Shown: in pieces, positions 1 through 7,407 of the stretch | How positions within the stretch are numbered: the first letter of the stretch is position 1 | Layout: every line of letters starts with the position of its first letter | From: Phycisphaera sp. | GTDB lineage: Bacteria; Planctomycetota; Phycisphaerae; Phycisphaerales; Phycisphaeraceae | Length of the DNA: 10,040 bases | NCBI GenBank assembly: GCA_029287335.1 | Contig: JARFRI010000409.1 | Span: 1 to 10,040, forward strand | Direction of reading: 5' to 3' | Notes under the pieces: model-generated | Seen by the model: the letters and a program-made list of their open reading frames with translations, nothing else | Told to the model about the DNA's origin: nothing | Databases searched by the model: none | Made by a program: the position numbers and the translations under genes

Positions 1-757
1 ATAAGAGAAAGACCTTGGGCAGCATGCCCGCGCTGATCACTCCCGAGTCGATGAGCGTATCGATCTCGCCGCGGTCCAGGTGGCGGGCCAGATCTTCGGG
101 GTCGTCCGACTTGCGGATGCCGTGGGTATCCGAGACGAGCACGAGTTTCTCGGCCTTGATGGCTGCGGCGACATGCCCGGCCACCGAGTCGGCGTTGATG
201 TTCAGCTTGCCGCCGGCTTGGTCTCTTGCAATCGGCGCGATGACGGGGATGATGCCCGCCTCGGCGACGGCCTCGATCAGTTCTGCGTTGACCTTGGTGA
301 CTTCGCCGACCGAGCCGATGTCGATCTTTCGGCCTTCCTCACCTTGTAGGAACAAACGCTTGCCGAAGACCACGCAACTCGACAGCGAGTGCAGGCCCAT
401 GCCTTTGTAGCCTTCGTCGGCAATGACCTTAAGCATGCTGGCGTTGATGTCGTTGATCAGCACATGCTCAGCGATCGCCAGCGTTCGATCATCGGTGTAG
501 CGTCGGCCCTGGACGAACTGCGCTTCGAGGCCAGCCGCTTCCATCGCAGCGGTGATGCCCTTGCCCCCGCCGTGTACGACGATCGGCCGCATGCCCACCG
601 CGTGCATGAAGCACACGTCGTGCAGCAGGTTCGTCAGAGCCTCGGGGTCGTCCATGATCGACCCGCCGACTTTGACGACGACCTGCTTGCCCTCGAATCG
701 GCGGATGTACGCCTGGGCTTCGACGAGGGCGGCGGCTTTGTTAATCGCTTCCTGCAA
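1..757 (-). CDS. argB: Acetylglutamate kinase, 3' end cut by the window
   Basis: Phosphorylates N-acetyl-L-glutamate with ATP, the second step of arginine synthesis, in the cytoplasm. The visible 252 residues show the amino-acid-kinase fold in order: Lys29 with the glycine motif VKVGGS (28-33), the substrate loop VHGGGKGI (61-68), NINADSVAG (186-194) with Asp190, the nucleotide segment KLVLVSDTHGI (204-214) and the late lysine in AGMLPK (243-248). About 40 C-terminal residues of the usual 290-300 are outside the window. An N-terminal helix ending AYIRRFEGK (16-24) resembles the extra helix of arginine-inhibited hexameric kinases, so feedback inhibition by arginine is inferred. The start is TTG at 757-755: an in-frame TAG lies at 775-773, GGAG sits 5 bases upstream, and the first ATG (residue 35) would remove the catalytic lysine. 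It lies 70 bp downstream of the efflux adaptor gene with no functional link apparent. Confidence 0.95.
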   Translation of the reverse strand, partial: MQEAINKAAALVEAQAYIRRFEGKQVVVKVGGSIMDDPEALTNLLHDVCFMHAVGMRPIVVHGGGKGITAAMEAAGLEAQFVQGRRYTDDRTLAIAEHVLINDINASMLKVIADEGYKGMGLHSLSSCVVFGKRLFLQGEEGRKIDIGSVGEVTKVNAELIEAVAEAGIIPVIAPIARDQAGGKLNINADSVAGHVAAAIKAEKLVLVSDTHGIRKSDDPEDLARHLDRGEIDTLIDSGVISAGMLPKVFLL

Positions 758-762
758 GACAG

Positions 763-766
763 CTCC
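763..766 (-). promoter_or_regulatory. Ribosome binding site deciding the argB TTG start
   Basis: GGAG on the minus strand, five bases before TTG at 757. No other start codon occurs between the in-frame stop at 775-773 and this TTG, so the site fixes the start. Confidence 0.7.
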
Positions 767-788
767 GGTACGCTAAGGGGAATCGCCT

Positions 789-797
789 AGTGTACCA
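789..797 (-). promoter_or_regulatory. Candidate extended -10 promoter for argB
   Basis: Reading leftward the strand gives TGGTACACT, a TGn extension followed by a hexamer matching 4 of 6 bases of TATAAT. Transcription would start near position 782, leaving a leader of about 25 nt that contains the GGAG site. I see no good -35 box. It would let argB be expressed independently of the efflux genes upstream. This rests on motif reading only. Confidence 0.3.
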
Positions 798-827
798 AAA
801 CAAACGATGGATGTGATGTGGCTGGCG

Positions 828-2567
828 TTAAGATACAGGTTTTGTGGGTCGCTCTTTACGAGGCCGCTCTTCGCCAGAATCGTCCTGTTCTTGCCGATTT
901 TCTTTGCGTCGGGCACGCTCTTCGCCGCCCGATGCTGACCCTGCAGCGGGCTCAGCAGAAGTCGGCTCGCTCACTTGCGTGGGCGTCGGGAACACGGCCT
1001 TGGATTCGCGGGCAAGCGGTTCTTCTGCTTCGGTCGGGCTGTCGCGGAGCAGCTCGCCGGGCCGGGGGTTTCGGAGCAAGACGCGGGTGCCCGCCTCCAA
1101 GCCCGTCTTGACCTGAACCAGTGTGTCACTAGCCCCGCCGATCTCGACGAGTTGCTTGCGAACTTTGCTACCCGGGGCCTGCACGTAGACGAAGTGCTCG
1201 TCACCAACGGTATGTACGGATTGGATCGGCACGGCAAGGGCCTGTGGGATCTCACGGATGAAGATCTCGGCACTGCAGTTCATGCCCGGTCGGATGCCCT
1301 CGCCAAGATCGCCGGGCATCTCGGCGATGACCTGGTACTGACGCAGGTGGGGGTTGGTGCTGTTCTCCTGCATCGCGCTGTTCTTCTTCTCGATGACCGT
1401 GGCCATGAACACCTCATCAGGCCGAGCGTTGACGGTGACGGCGACCTTCTGGCCCGGCTCGATGTCATTGATGCGCGATTCGTGTACGTAGAGGTTGACG
1501 AGCATCTCGCGGGTGTTGGTGATGACCATCACACGCCACCCGCCACGCACCTCCGCACCCTTACGCATCGGGTACCAGCGCTCGCGTCGGCTACCAACCG
1601 TTGATGAATAAAGCACCAGACCGGCGATCGGTGCCTCGACGATCATTGCCTCACGCATCCGTGCGAGTTCTTCCATCTGTGTGCGACGCTGGAGTAATTC
1701 GTTTTCCTGGCTCTTGACCTTGGCTTGCAGCAGTTTCAGTTTGTTCTTGTTCTTGCTGATCGTGCGGGCCAGCTCTTCGTCGGCCTGCTTGATGTCGCTG
1801 AGCATCTCCTTCTCGCTCTTGACCTTTTCATAGCTGTTGTAGACATGGATGTCGAGCTTGGCGGTTTCCAGCGCGTTTTCTGCTTCGATCAGGCTGATCT
1901 CATCCTGCTCAAGCTCGGTGCGGCTGATGAATTCCTGGGCAAAGAGTTTTTTGCTGAATTTGAGTTCACGCTGTGCCTGCTCCAGTTCACGTTCGGCCTT
2001 CTCCAAGGCGAGTTCCAGGTCGCGGACTTGTTGCGGGTGCGTACCCTGCTCCCATTGCTTGTGTGCCAGGCCCGCGAGTTCGAGATCAAGCTTGGCTTTC
2101 GCCTCGGCACTATCTGCCGTGTCGCTCTCGATCTCTAGATTGGCTCTGGCTTCGTCGAGCTCGGCCTCGCCCTCGCGGAACTTGGCGATCGATGCTTCGT
2201 GGTCGGTCACCAGCCCCGGCGCGCTGAGTTCGTAGAGGAAATCACCTTTTTCGACCCATGTGCCTTCTTCGACGATGCGCTTGATCCGTTCGTCGTCACG
2301 GTGCTCGATCACGTTAACGATGTCCGTGTCGTCTTTGGCAACGAGGTCGCCTTCAACGACAACCGTGATCGGGATCGATTCGAGCCGAACCTTATCCCAT
2401 TGTGGCGTGTTGTTCGCGTCGCTGGCCGAGCCGTTGCCGTCGAGCATGCCACTCATCACCAACCAGATGCCGCCGACTAGGACGACCACCATCAACGCGA
2501 ACAAAGCCGTGTTGCGTGCCAGGCCCCGGCGGTGGGCGGGTTTCGAGTTTTGGGAGTTGTCCATCAT
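828..2567 (-). CDS. HlyD/RND-type periplasmic adaptor (membrane fusion protein)
   Basis: Periplasmic adaptor that bridges an inner-membrane transporter and an outer-membrane TolC-like channel; the transported substrate cannot be told. A short basic cytoplasmic N-terminus (HRRG at 12-15) precedes one membrane segment at about 20-38. The first half of the lipoyl-like domain (EEGTWVEKGDFLYEL, about 99-113) follows. Then comes a long, charged, heptad-like helical hairpin of roughly 180 residues with a turn around FAQEFISRTELEQ. The second lipoyl half is EAPIAGLVLYSS. A beta-barrel segment (LVNLYVHESRINDIEPGQKV) and a membrane-proximal domain (AVPIQSVHTVGDEHFVYVQ) complete the usual order. About 70 residues at the C-terminus are a Pro/Glu/Arg-rich, probably disordered tail, making it long (579 aa) for the family. 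The start is ATG at 2567, the first of two adjacent ATGs, with only weak ribosome-site similarity. It lies 36 bp after the TolC-like gene, so the two are probably co-transcribed. The choice between an ABC and an RND partner is open. Confidence 0.9.
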   Translation of the reverse strand: MMDNSQNSKPAHRRGLARNTALFALMVVVLVGGIWLVMSGMLDGNGSASDANNTPQWDKVRLESIPITVVVEGDLVAKDDTDIVNVIEHRDDERIKRIVEEGTWVEKGDFLYELSAPGLVTDHEASIAKFREGEAELDEARANLEIESDTADSAEAKAKLDLELAGLAHKQWEQGTHPQQVRDLELALEKAERELEQAQRELKFSKKLFAQEFISRTELEQDEISLIEAENALETAKLDIHVYNSYEKVKSEKEMLSDIKQADEELARTISKNKNKLKLLQAKVKSQENELLQRRTQMEELARMREAMIVEAPIAGLVLYSSTVGSRRERWYPMRKGAEVRGGWRVMVITNTREMLVNLYVHESRINDIEPGQKVAVTVNARPDEVFMATVIEKKNSAMQENSTNPHLRQYQVIAEMPGDLGEGIRPGMNCSAEIFIREIPQALAVPIQSVHTVGDEHFVYVQAPGSKVRKQLVEIGGASDTLVQVKTGLEAGTRVLLRNPRPGELLRDSPTEAEEPLARESKAVFPTPTQVSEPTSAEPAAGSASGGEERARRKENRQEQDDSGEERPRKERPTKPVS

Positions 2568-2603
2568 GAAATCACTATCGGCCCAACGTATTGGCGAAAC
2601 ATT

Positions 2604-4424
2604 TTATTCATCCTCGATCGCATCTTCTGGGGACTCATCGGGAGCCTCTTCTGGAACGACCTCTTGGGCTGGCTCTGCCGACTGCAACGTACCGGGGACT
2701 AACCATCGGCCCTGTGCGTCGACACGCATCTGCCCGGTCTGTAAGAGGTAGTTTAGGACGCTTGTTTGCAGGTCGGCCAGCGATTGGTCCCGACGGTTGC
2801 GTGCATCGAGCAAGTCTTGCTCAGCTTCAATAATGCGACGTGGCTGGATATTGTCTTTACTGCGCTGCTGCTTGATCCGCAGGCTCTCAAGCCGACGCTC
2901 GGCAAGGTCGACGTTTTCTGCCTGCAACTGGAGCGTCAGCTTCGCACGCTGGATCGTGCGGATCGCGTCCCGAATATCCAGCGCGACGCGATCACGTTGG
3001 ATGCGGTAGTCACGTTCGGAGCGCTCCAAGTCCACGAGCGAGCTGCGGTACTGGGCTAATTCGATCTTGCGGTCCAGTGGTGCCGAGTATTCGAGCCCAA
3101 TGTTGTAGTCGCTGTCGCGTAGTTCCAGGTCGACGCCATCGATATCGCGATTGCTGTCGCTATTCAGATCGACCGAGGCGTTTACATCCAGGTCACCACG
3201 CAGGTTGTTCTTCGCCACACGCAACGCACGCCGAGCATCGTCCACCCGGTCGCTTCGGGTTTGCAGGTCGAGTCGCGCGGCCTGTCCGATCTTGATGGAT
3301 TGGGCCTGATCGAGCGCGGGCTGGGGCACATCGATCTGTACGGGCGTGATGACGAGCATTTGCTCAACGGGGATCCCGATCCGCAACTTCAGCGTATCCA
3401 GCGAGGTCGCATAGTCATCAACCACTTGGGCCAAGTCGGACTTACCAAACAGAACCTGGGCCGCGGCATCGTCTGCCTCAAACCGTGACACCAGTTCCGC
3501 TTCGTAAAATGCCCGCTGCTGGTCGGCCAGACGCGTCAGCCCCTCGAGTTGTCTTTCCTGGTTCTTGATCCGCTGTTGCTGACGGAGCAGGTTGAAATAC
3601 GTGTTGGCAATATCAACAAAGAACGCGCGGCGGAAGCGCTCGAAGTCACGCACCGCATAAATCAAATCGCGCTCGGCCTGAATCAGGTCCTCCCGAGCGA
3701 CCTGACCGGCACCGCGCAACAGCGGCAGGTTGATCGCGGCGTTGAGTCCGCTGGTCTGCGTTTCGTCGGGTGATGTATTCGCGCTGGATTGCTGGAGCAG
3801 GTTCGTGTAGTTGACCAGCGCGGAGACCGAGGCGGTTCCGCCGTAGGGAAGGCGCTGGGTCACGGCGAAGTCGTTGACCAGGCTCATCGCCGTGTCATAG
3901 TCGCCGGACTCGGGTGTGCCGGCGAGATCGGCCGAAAGCGTATTGAAGAAACGCGGACCCCAAAGATGCCGCTCGACGATCAGCGAGAGGGTTGAAAGGA
4001 AGAGACGTTCTTTTTCGCTGCGATACTCTGGCGCATGCTCGATGGAGTAGGACAGCAACGCGGGCAGGTCCAGTTCGATCTCGTCCACGCGGATGCTGGG
4101 GTCAAGCACTTCCGACTGCGATGCATCGCCAACGATCGGCGTGGCGGGCAACTCCGCCGCCGCGGGGTTGTTGGTCGCCGGCTGCTCGTCGTAAAGGCTT
4201 GGTGAGCGAATGCGGTCGGGCGTGTTGACTGACGCGTCGTTGACGCCCTCTTGCCCCAGCGCCAGTTGTTGCCGTTGGGCGATCATCTCGGCGACATCTT
4301 GATCCAGCCGTTCCACCGAGCCATAGCAGCCGACCAGCGCCAGGCAGCCCAGCAGCGTCAGGAGACCCAGCGATGTCTTGCACCGCATGATTTGTTGGGC
4401 TAGTCGGCGCATGCTGCTACTCAT
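2604..4424 (-). CDS. TolC-family outer-membrane efflux lipoprotein
   Basis: Outer-membrane channel of a tripartite export system. The 606-residue product begins with a lipoprotein signal: basic start, hydrophobic stretch (19-31) and lipobox LVGC with Cys33 as the lipidated residue. After a roughly 65-residue, low-complexity linker come two repeats of the outer-membrane efflux fold. The first runs from about 98 (LPALLSYSIEHAPEYRSEKE) to 300 and the second from about 365 to 560, each with long amphipathic helices rich in Arg, Gln, Leu and Asp and beta strands between (for example GGTASVSALVNYTNL). The last 24 residues contain 11 acidic and no basic residues. An in-frame TGA lies shortly upstream of the ATG at 4424. 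Met5 and Met13 are alternative starts, and none has a clear Shine-Dalgarno site. The adaptor gene follows at 36 bp, which supports the role. No inner-membrane pump gene is visible. Confidence 0.92.
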   Translation of the reverse strand: MSSSMRRLAQQIMRCKTSLGLLTLLGCLALVGCYGSVERLDQDVAEMIAQRQQLALGQEGVNDASVNTPDRIRSPSLYDEQPATNNPAAAELPATPIVGDASQSEVLDPSIRVDEIELDLPALLSYSIEHAPEYRSEKERLFLSTLSLIVERHLWGPRFFNTLSADLAGTPESGDYDTAMSLVNDFAVTQRLPYGGTASVSALVNYTNLLQQSSANTSPDETQTSGLNAAINLPLLRGAGQVAREDLIQAERDLIYAVRDFERFRRAFFVDIANTYFNLLRQQQRIKNQERQLEGLTRLADQQRAFYEAELVSRFEADDAAAQVLFGKSDLAQVVDDYATSLDTLKLRIGIPVEQMLVITPVQIDVPQPALDQAQSIKIGQAARLDLQTRSDRVDDARRALRVAKNNLRGDLDVNASVDLNSDSNRDIDGVDLELRDSDYNIGLEYSAPLDRKIELAQYRSSLVDLERSERDYRIQRDRVALDIRDAIRTIQRAKLTLQLQAENVDLAERRLESLRIKQQRSKDNIQPRRIIEAEQDLLDARNRRDQSLADLQTSVLNYLLQTGQMRVDAQGRWLVPGTLQSAEPAQEVVPEEAPDESPEDAIEDE

Positions 4425-4499
4425 TGAAGTCGGGAGTGATATTCAGGACAGTCGAAGACGTCACAAGGCGTTCATCGGGCGATTGGCGAAGACTCAGTT

Positions 4500-4505
4500 A
4501 TTTTA
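4500..4505 (-). promoter_or_regulatory. Candidate -10 box for the TolC-like/adaptor operon
   Basis: TAAAAT read leftward matches TATAAT at 5 of 6 positions and lies about 75 bp upstream of the ATG at 4424. No matching -35 box was found at 15-18 bp, so it is only a candidate. Confidence 0.25.
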
Positions 4506-4525
4506 CGCCGATTGTGTGAATCGAG

Positions 4526-4554
4526 TTGATCTTATTGATACGCGTGCCTACTGT
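4526..4554 (+). promoter_or_regulatory. Candidate promoter for the GH35 gene
   Basis: TTGATC (4526-4531) and TACTGT (4549-4554) are separated by exactly 17 bp. The first matches 4 of 6 and the second 3 of 6 consensus bases. Transcription would start near 4561, about 50 nt before the ATG. Weak. Confidence 0.25.
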
Positions 4555-4599
4555 TCTGGTTCAGACGCCATTGATGATTTTCGAGTTACAACCCGCTTT

Positions 4600-4603
4600 A
4601 GGA
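4600..4603 (+). promoter_or_regulatory. Ribosome binding site of the GH35 gene
   Basis: AGGA lies seven bases before the ATG at 4611 and supports that start. Confidence 0.6.
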
Positions 4604-4610
4604 CCTCCAG

Positions 4611-7367
4611 ATGCCCATTGTCTCGTATGACAGCCGCAGCTTCTCGATCGATGGCCGACGGATCTGGCTGGTCAGCGGGTCGATCCACTACGCACAAACG
4701 CCTCGCGGGCTGTGGCGTGATCGGATGCGTGCGGCGCGCGAGGCGGGGCTGAACTGTGTGGAAGTGCCGATCGTCTGGTCGGCCCACGAACAACAGCCAG
4801 GCCAACTCGACTTTGTAGGCGACCTGGACCTCAGGCACTTTGTAAAGACCGCCGCTGAAGAGGGCCTGTACTGCGTCCTTCGTCCGGGGCCTTACGTCGG
4901 CGATGACTACGACTTCGGCGGGCTGCCCGCATACCTGCACGGCGTCACCGGCAAGAAAAATACGCGAGTTAAGTTTCGCGAAGACGAGCCCTTATTTTTG
5001 GAGGCAGTTGATCGTTATATCCGTGCGGTGATGGAGCAGGTGGCCGACCTGCAAGTCGCTTCGCCGGGGACCTCGGGCTCTTCGGCCTTTGACTACCTTC
5101 CGGGCAGCGCGGCGGGCGGTTATCAAGGTGAAGGCGGTGGACCGATTGTCATGATGCAAGTCGAGCACGCTTGGGAGTGCCAGGCACCTGAGCAGCCGTA
5201 CCTCACTCGCCTAGTGAGCATGTTGCGTCAGCACGGATGTCTTGTGCCACTGACCAATGCCAACAACCTTTGGCAGCCGGCCGAAGGCACGATCGATACT
5301 TGGCGGGGTGAGTCTTCACTGCCCGCGATGATGCGGCAACTCGCTGCGGTTGAGCCGAAAGCTCCCGCCATGGTTTCGCATTTCAGAACGACGGAGCATG
5401 CGCGATGGGGTGAGGAGGTCCCGGACGGCATCAATGCCGACACGCTGGCCTATCGCATCGCTGGGCTCGTGGGTGTCGGTTCGCAGTTCAATCTCTCGCC
5501 GTTTTACGGTCGACCCAATGCGGGCTTTCTCGCTGGCCAAGTTGCTGTCACGAATGCTGCGCCGCTTGGCGAGGCGGGTGATCGCGGCGATGCCTACCGC
5601 GCGGTGAAGCGCGTCTGCACGTTCGCCAGCCAGTTCGCAAACGTCTTGGCCAACAGCGAGGTGGTGTCGACGCCATCGATCGCACTAAGCGAAACCAGTC
5701 ACCCCGCCGCGCTGCTGCATCAGCGCTCCAGCCAAGGCGAGTTGGTCATGCTGGTCAAGTCAGCCAAGGATAAATCCAAACACACCGAGGTCATGCTCGG
5801 CAACGGGCTAACGCTTGACATCCCTCACGCGGGCCAACGTGTTGCCTGGGCTCTGATCAATACCAGCCTCGGTCGGCGCATCACCCTCGACTACACCAGC
5901 CTCAGCCCGTGGGCGCTCATCGGCCGTAAACTGCTCGTCGTCTTCGGCCCCGCCAACGCGACCGGCCACATCAGCATTGATGGACAACACCACACCGTCA
6001 CCGTCCCCACCGGCAAGACCCCCCTGCTCATCGAGGGCGACCCGATCCATCTCGCGGTGCTCAATCACGAGCAGATCGATGCGGCCTACCGCAGCGGCGA
6101 CGGGCTGGTGATCGGTTGCGAAGGCGTTGATCAGGAAGGCAAACCCAAACCACTCAAAGGCTGGGGCACGCAGATCACCATCTCGCCCGACGGTCAGGTC
6201 AAACGCAAAAGGGTCAACCCGGCAAACAAGTCGATGGCACCACGCCTGACCAAATGGCAAACGCTCTCGGTTAAATCGCTCGTCGATGGCACGGACCCTA
6301 GCTACCAAGCGATCGAAGGTCCAGCCTCATTGGGCGAACTGGGCCAAGCCTTCGGCTACGGCTGGTACCGATTTAACAACCCAAAAGCCGTCACCGGCAA
6401 AGTCCTGCCACACGCTGGCGGCGATCGGCTTCACCTTTATCACAACAACAAGCTCACAACGATATTAGGTACGGGCGGAGGTGCAGAGCCAGGCGTTCAA
6501 CAACTCAAACTCACCGGCGACACGGTCGTCCTTGCTGATGCGCTAGGACGCTGCACTGCCGGCCAAGCCGTCGGAACGGACCCCAAGGGTATGCCCGAAC
6601 ACCTTTACACGGTTAAGCCGATCAAGGCGGGCAAGCCCACGATTAGTAAACAGCCCGCAGGCGATCCATTCGCGGCGGTGGCATATGCCCATCATCAACG
6701 GGTGGGCGTGAGATCGATGTCTGAGGCTCTGGCTTGGTCGATCAAGCCGGACGGTCGTAAGCCGATCCTGCTGGAGATCGACAAACTGCCGCAGTCATGC
6801 GTCGTCAGCATCAACGATGAGCCGGTTCATTACTACTCGGCGAACGAGGACGACGCGTTACTGCGTCTGCTGCTGGACCCCGCCGAGATGGAAGCGATGA
6901 CGGGCGGGACCAACAGCATCAAGCTTGAATTACTCGCACCCCTGGCCGAGGCGATCAAGATTGATCAGCACGTGCGTTTCTACCAGACCACCGGCAACGC
7001 CACGCCGAAGGATGGCTGGGCCTTTGCCCCGTGGAGCGTCCCTGCGTTTGAAGACGATGCTTGGCGGAAGGTCCCTAAGACGCTGCCGAGTCAGCCGAGT
7101 TGGTTGGGCTGTACCTTTAACCTCACTTCACTGGACAGCCCGCTTTACCTCGAACCCCACGGCATGAGCAAGGGCCAGATCATCCTTAACGGCCACAACG
7201 TCTGCCGATACTGGCAACAGACCCGCGAAGGCAAAATCATCGGTCCGCAAGAACGCTACTACCTGCCCGAAGCCTGGCTGAAGTTGGATGGGTCCAATGA
7301 GCTCATGCTGTTCGATGAGCACGGCCGAACGCCGGACAAATGCAAACTCGTCTACCCCGATCATTAA
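4611..7367 (+). CDS. GH35 beta-galactosidase-family protein, both catalytic Glu apparently replaced
   Basis: A 918-residue protein of the GH35 beta-galactosidase family. Family signatures are SGSIHY (22-27), W-R-D-R-M then GLNCVEVPIVWSAHE, RPGPY (91-95) and FGGLPAYL (102-109). GGPIVMMQVE (176-185) covers the strand before the acid/base. The segment 252-268 aligns without gaps to the family's P-L-x-x-S/T-E-F-x-x-G-W-x-D-H-W-G stretch. At the acid/base site, where the family has E-N-E-Y-G, it reads E185-H186-A187-W188-E189. At the nucleophile site it has His257 instead of Glu. The galactose-contact segment C-A-E-W is changed to G97-D98-D99-Y100. Residues about 370-500 resemble domain 2 of large GH35 enzymes (YTSLSPWALIGRKLLVVFGP). 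About 670-800 is a beta-rich stretch, and about 800-912 is the C-terminal jelly roll (GMSKGQIILNGHN, 851-863). There is no signal peptide, so it is probably cytoplasmic. It may be a non-catalytic sugar binder or an altered enzyme. Fold assignment is secure; activity is not. Confidence 0.88.
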   Translation: MPIVSYDSRSFSIDGRRIWLVSGSIHYAQTPRGLWRDRMRAAREAGLNCVEVPIVWSAHEQQPGQLDFVGDLDLRHFVKTAAEEGLYCVLRPGPYVGDDYDFGGLPAYLHGVTGKKNTRVKFREDEPLFLEAVDRYIRAVMEQVADLQVASPGTSGSSAFDYLPGSAAGGYQGEGGGPIVMMQVEHAWECQAPEQPYLTRLVSMLRQHGCLVPLTNANNLWQPAEGTIDTWRGESSLPAMMRQLAAVEPKAPAMVSHFRTTEHARWGEEVPDGINADTLAYRIAGLVGVGSQFNLSPFYGRPNAGFLAGQVAVTNAAPLGEAGDRGDAYRAVKRVCTFASQFANVLANSEVVSTPSIALSETSHPAALLHQRSSQGELVMLVKSAKDKSKHTEVMLGNGLTLDIPHAGQRVAWALINTSLGRRITLDYTSLSPWALIGRKLLVVFGPANATGHISIDGQHHTVTVPTGKTPLLIEGDPIHLAVLNHEQIDAAYRSGDGLVIGCEGVDQEGKPKPLKGWGTQITISPDGQVKRKRVNPANKSMAPRLTKWQTLSVKSLVDGTDPSYQAIEGPASLGELGQAFGYGWYRFNNPKAVTGKVLPHAGGDRLHLYHNNKLTTILGTGGGAEPGVQQLKLTGDTVVLADALGRCTAGQAVGTDPKGMPEHLYTVKPIKAGKPTISKQPAGDPFAAVAYAHHQRVGVRSMSEALAWSIKPDGRKPILLEIDKLPQSCVVSINDEPVHYYSANEDDALLRLLLDPAEMEAMTGGTNSIKLELLAPLAEAIKIDQHVRFYQTTGNATPKDGWAFAPWSVPAFEDDAWRKVPKTLPSQPSWLGCTFNLTSLDSPLYLEPHGMSKGQIILNGHNVCRYWQQTREGKIIGPQERYYLPEAWLKLDGSNELMLFDEHGRTPDKCKLVYPDH

Positions 7368-7385
7368 AGCGCAGGCCCTGATCGC

Positions 7386-7395
7386 CCGCATGCGG
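7386..7395. repeat. 10-bp perfect palindrome upstream of the groES-like gene
   Basis: CCGCATGCGG reads the same on both strands. It ends directly against the TAAAAT box at 7396, inside the 40 bp between the GH35 stop and the groES-like ATG. The position would suit an operator, but the palindrome is short and could be chance. Confidence 0.4.
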
Positions 7396-7401
7396 TAAAA
7401 T
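7396..7401 (+). promoter_or_regulatory. Candidate -10 box giving a leaderless groES-like transcript
   Basis: TAAAAT matches the -10 consensus at 5 of 6 positions and ends six bases before the ATG at 7408. Transcription from it would begin at or within a base or two of the start codon. No -35 box is evident, and no Shine-Dalgarno site precedes the ATG, which agrees with leaderless translation. Confidence 0.35.
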
Positions 7402-7407
7402 CTATCG

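Larger units (their letters stand above)
4425..4610. promoter_or_regulatory. Divergent intergenic region between the TolC-like and GH35 genes
   Basis: This 186 bp gap is clearly more A+T-rich than the flanking genes between about 4495 and 4600, and it must carry promoters for both directions. TCGAGTT occurs twice, at 4521-4527 and 4581-4587. I see no strong dyad that would mark an operator. Confidence 0.6.

Noticed and set aside
758-827. Terminator between the adaptor gene and argB
   Set aside because: There is a T-rich run on the minus strand but no stem-loop in front of it, so read-through into argB remains possible.
975-1604. 209-residue open frame on the plus strand opposite the adaptor gene
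   Set aside because: Antisense shadow of the beta-barrel part of the adaptor; no domain, no ribosome site.
4425-4610. Small gene or RNA in the divergent intergenic region
   Set aside because: The only open frame through it runs in from the TolC-like coding region and into the GH35 gene in another frame. No stable hairpin or tRNA-like fold was seen.
7368-7407. CIRCE heat-shock operator before the groES-like gene
   Set aside because: The expected TTAGCACTC-N9-GAGTGCTAA pattern is absent; only a short unrelated palindrome is present.
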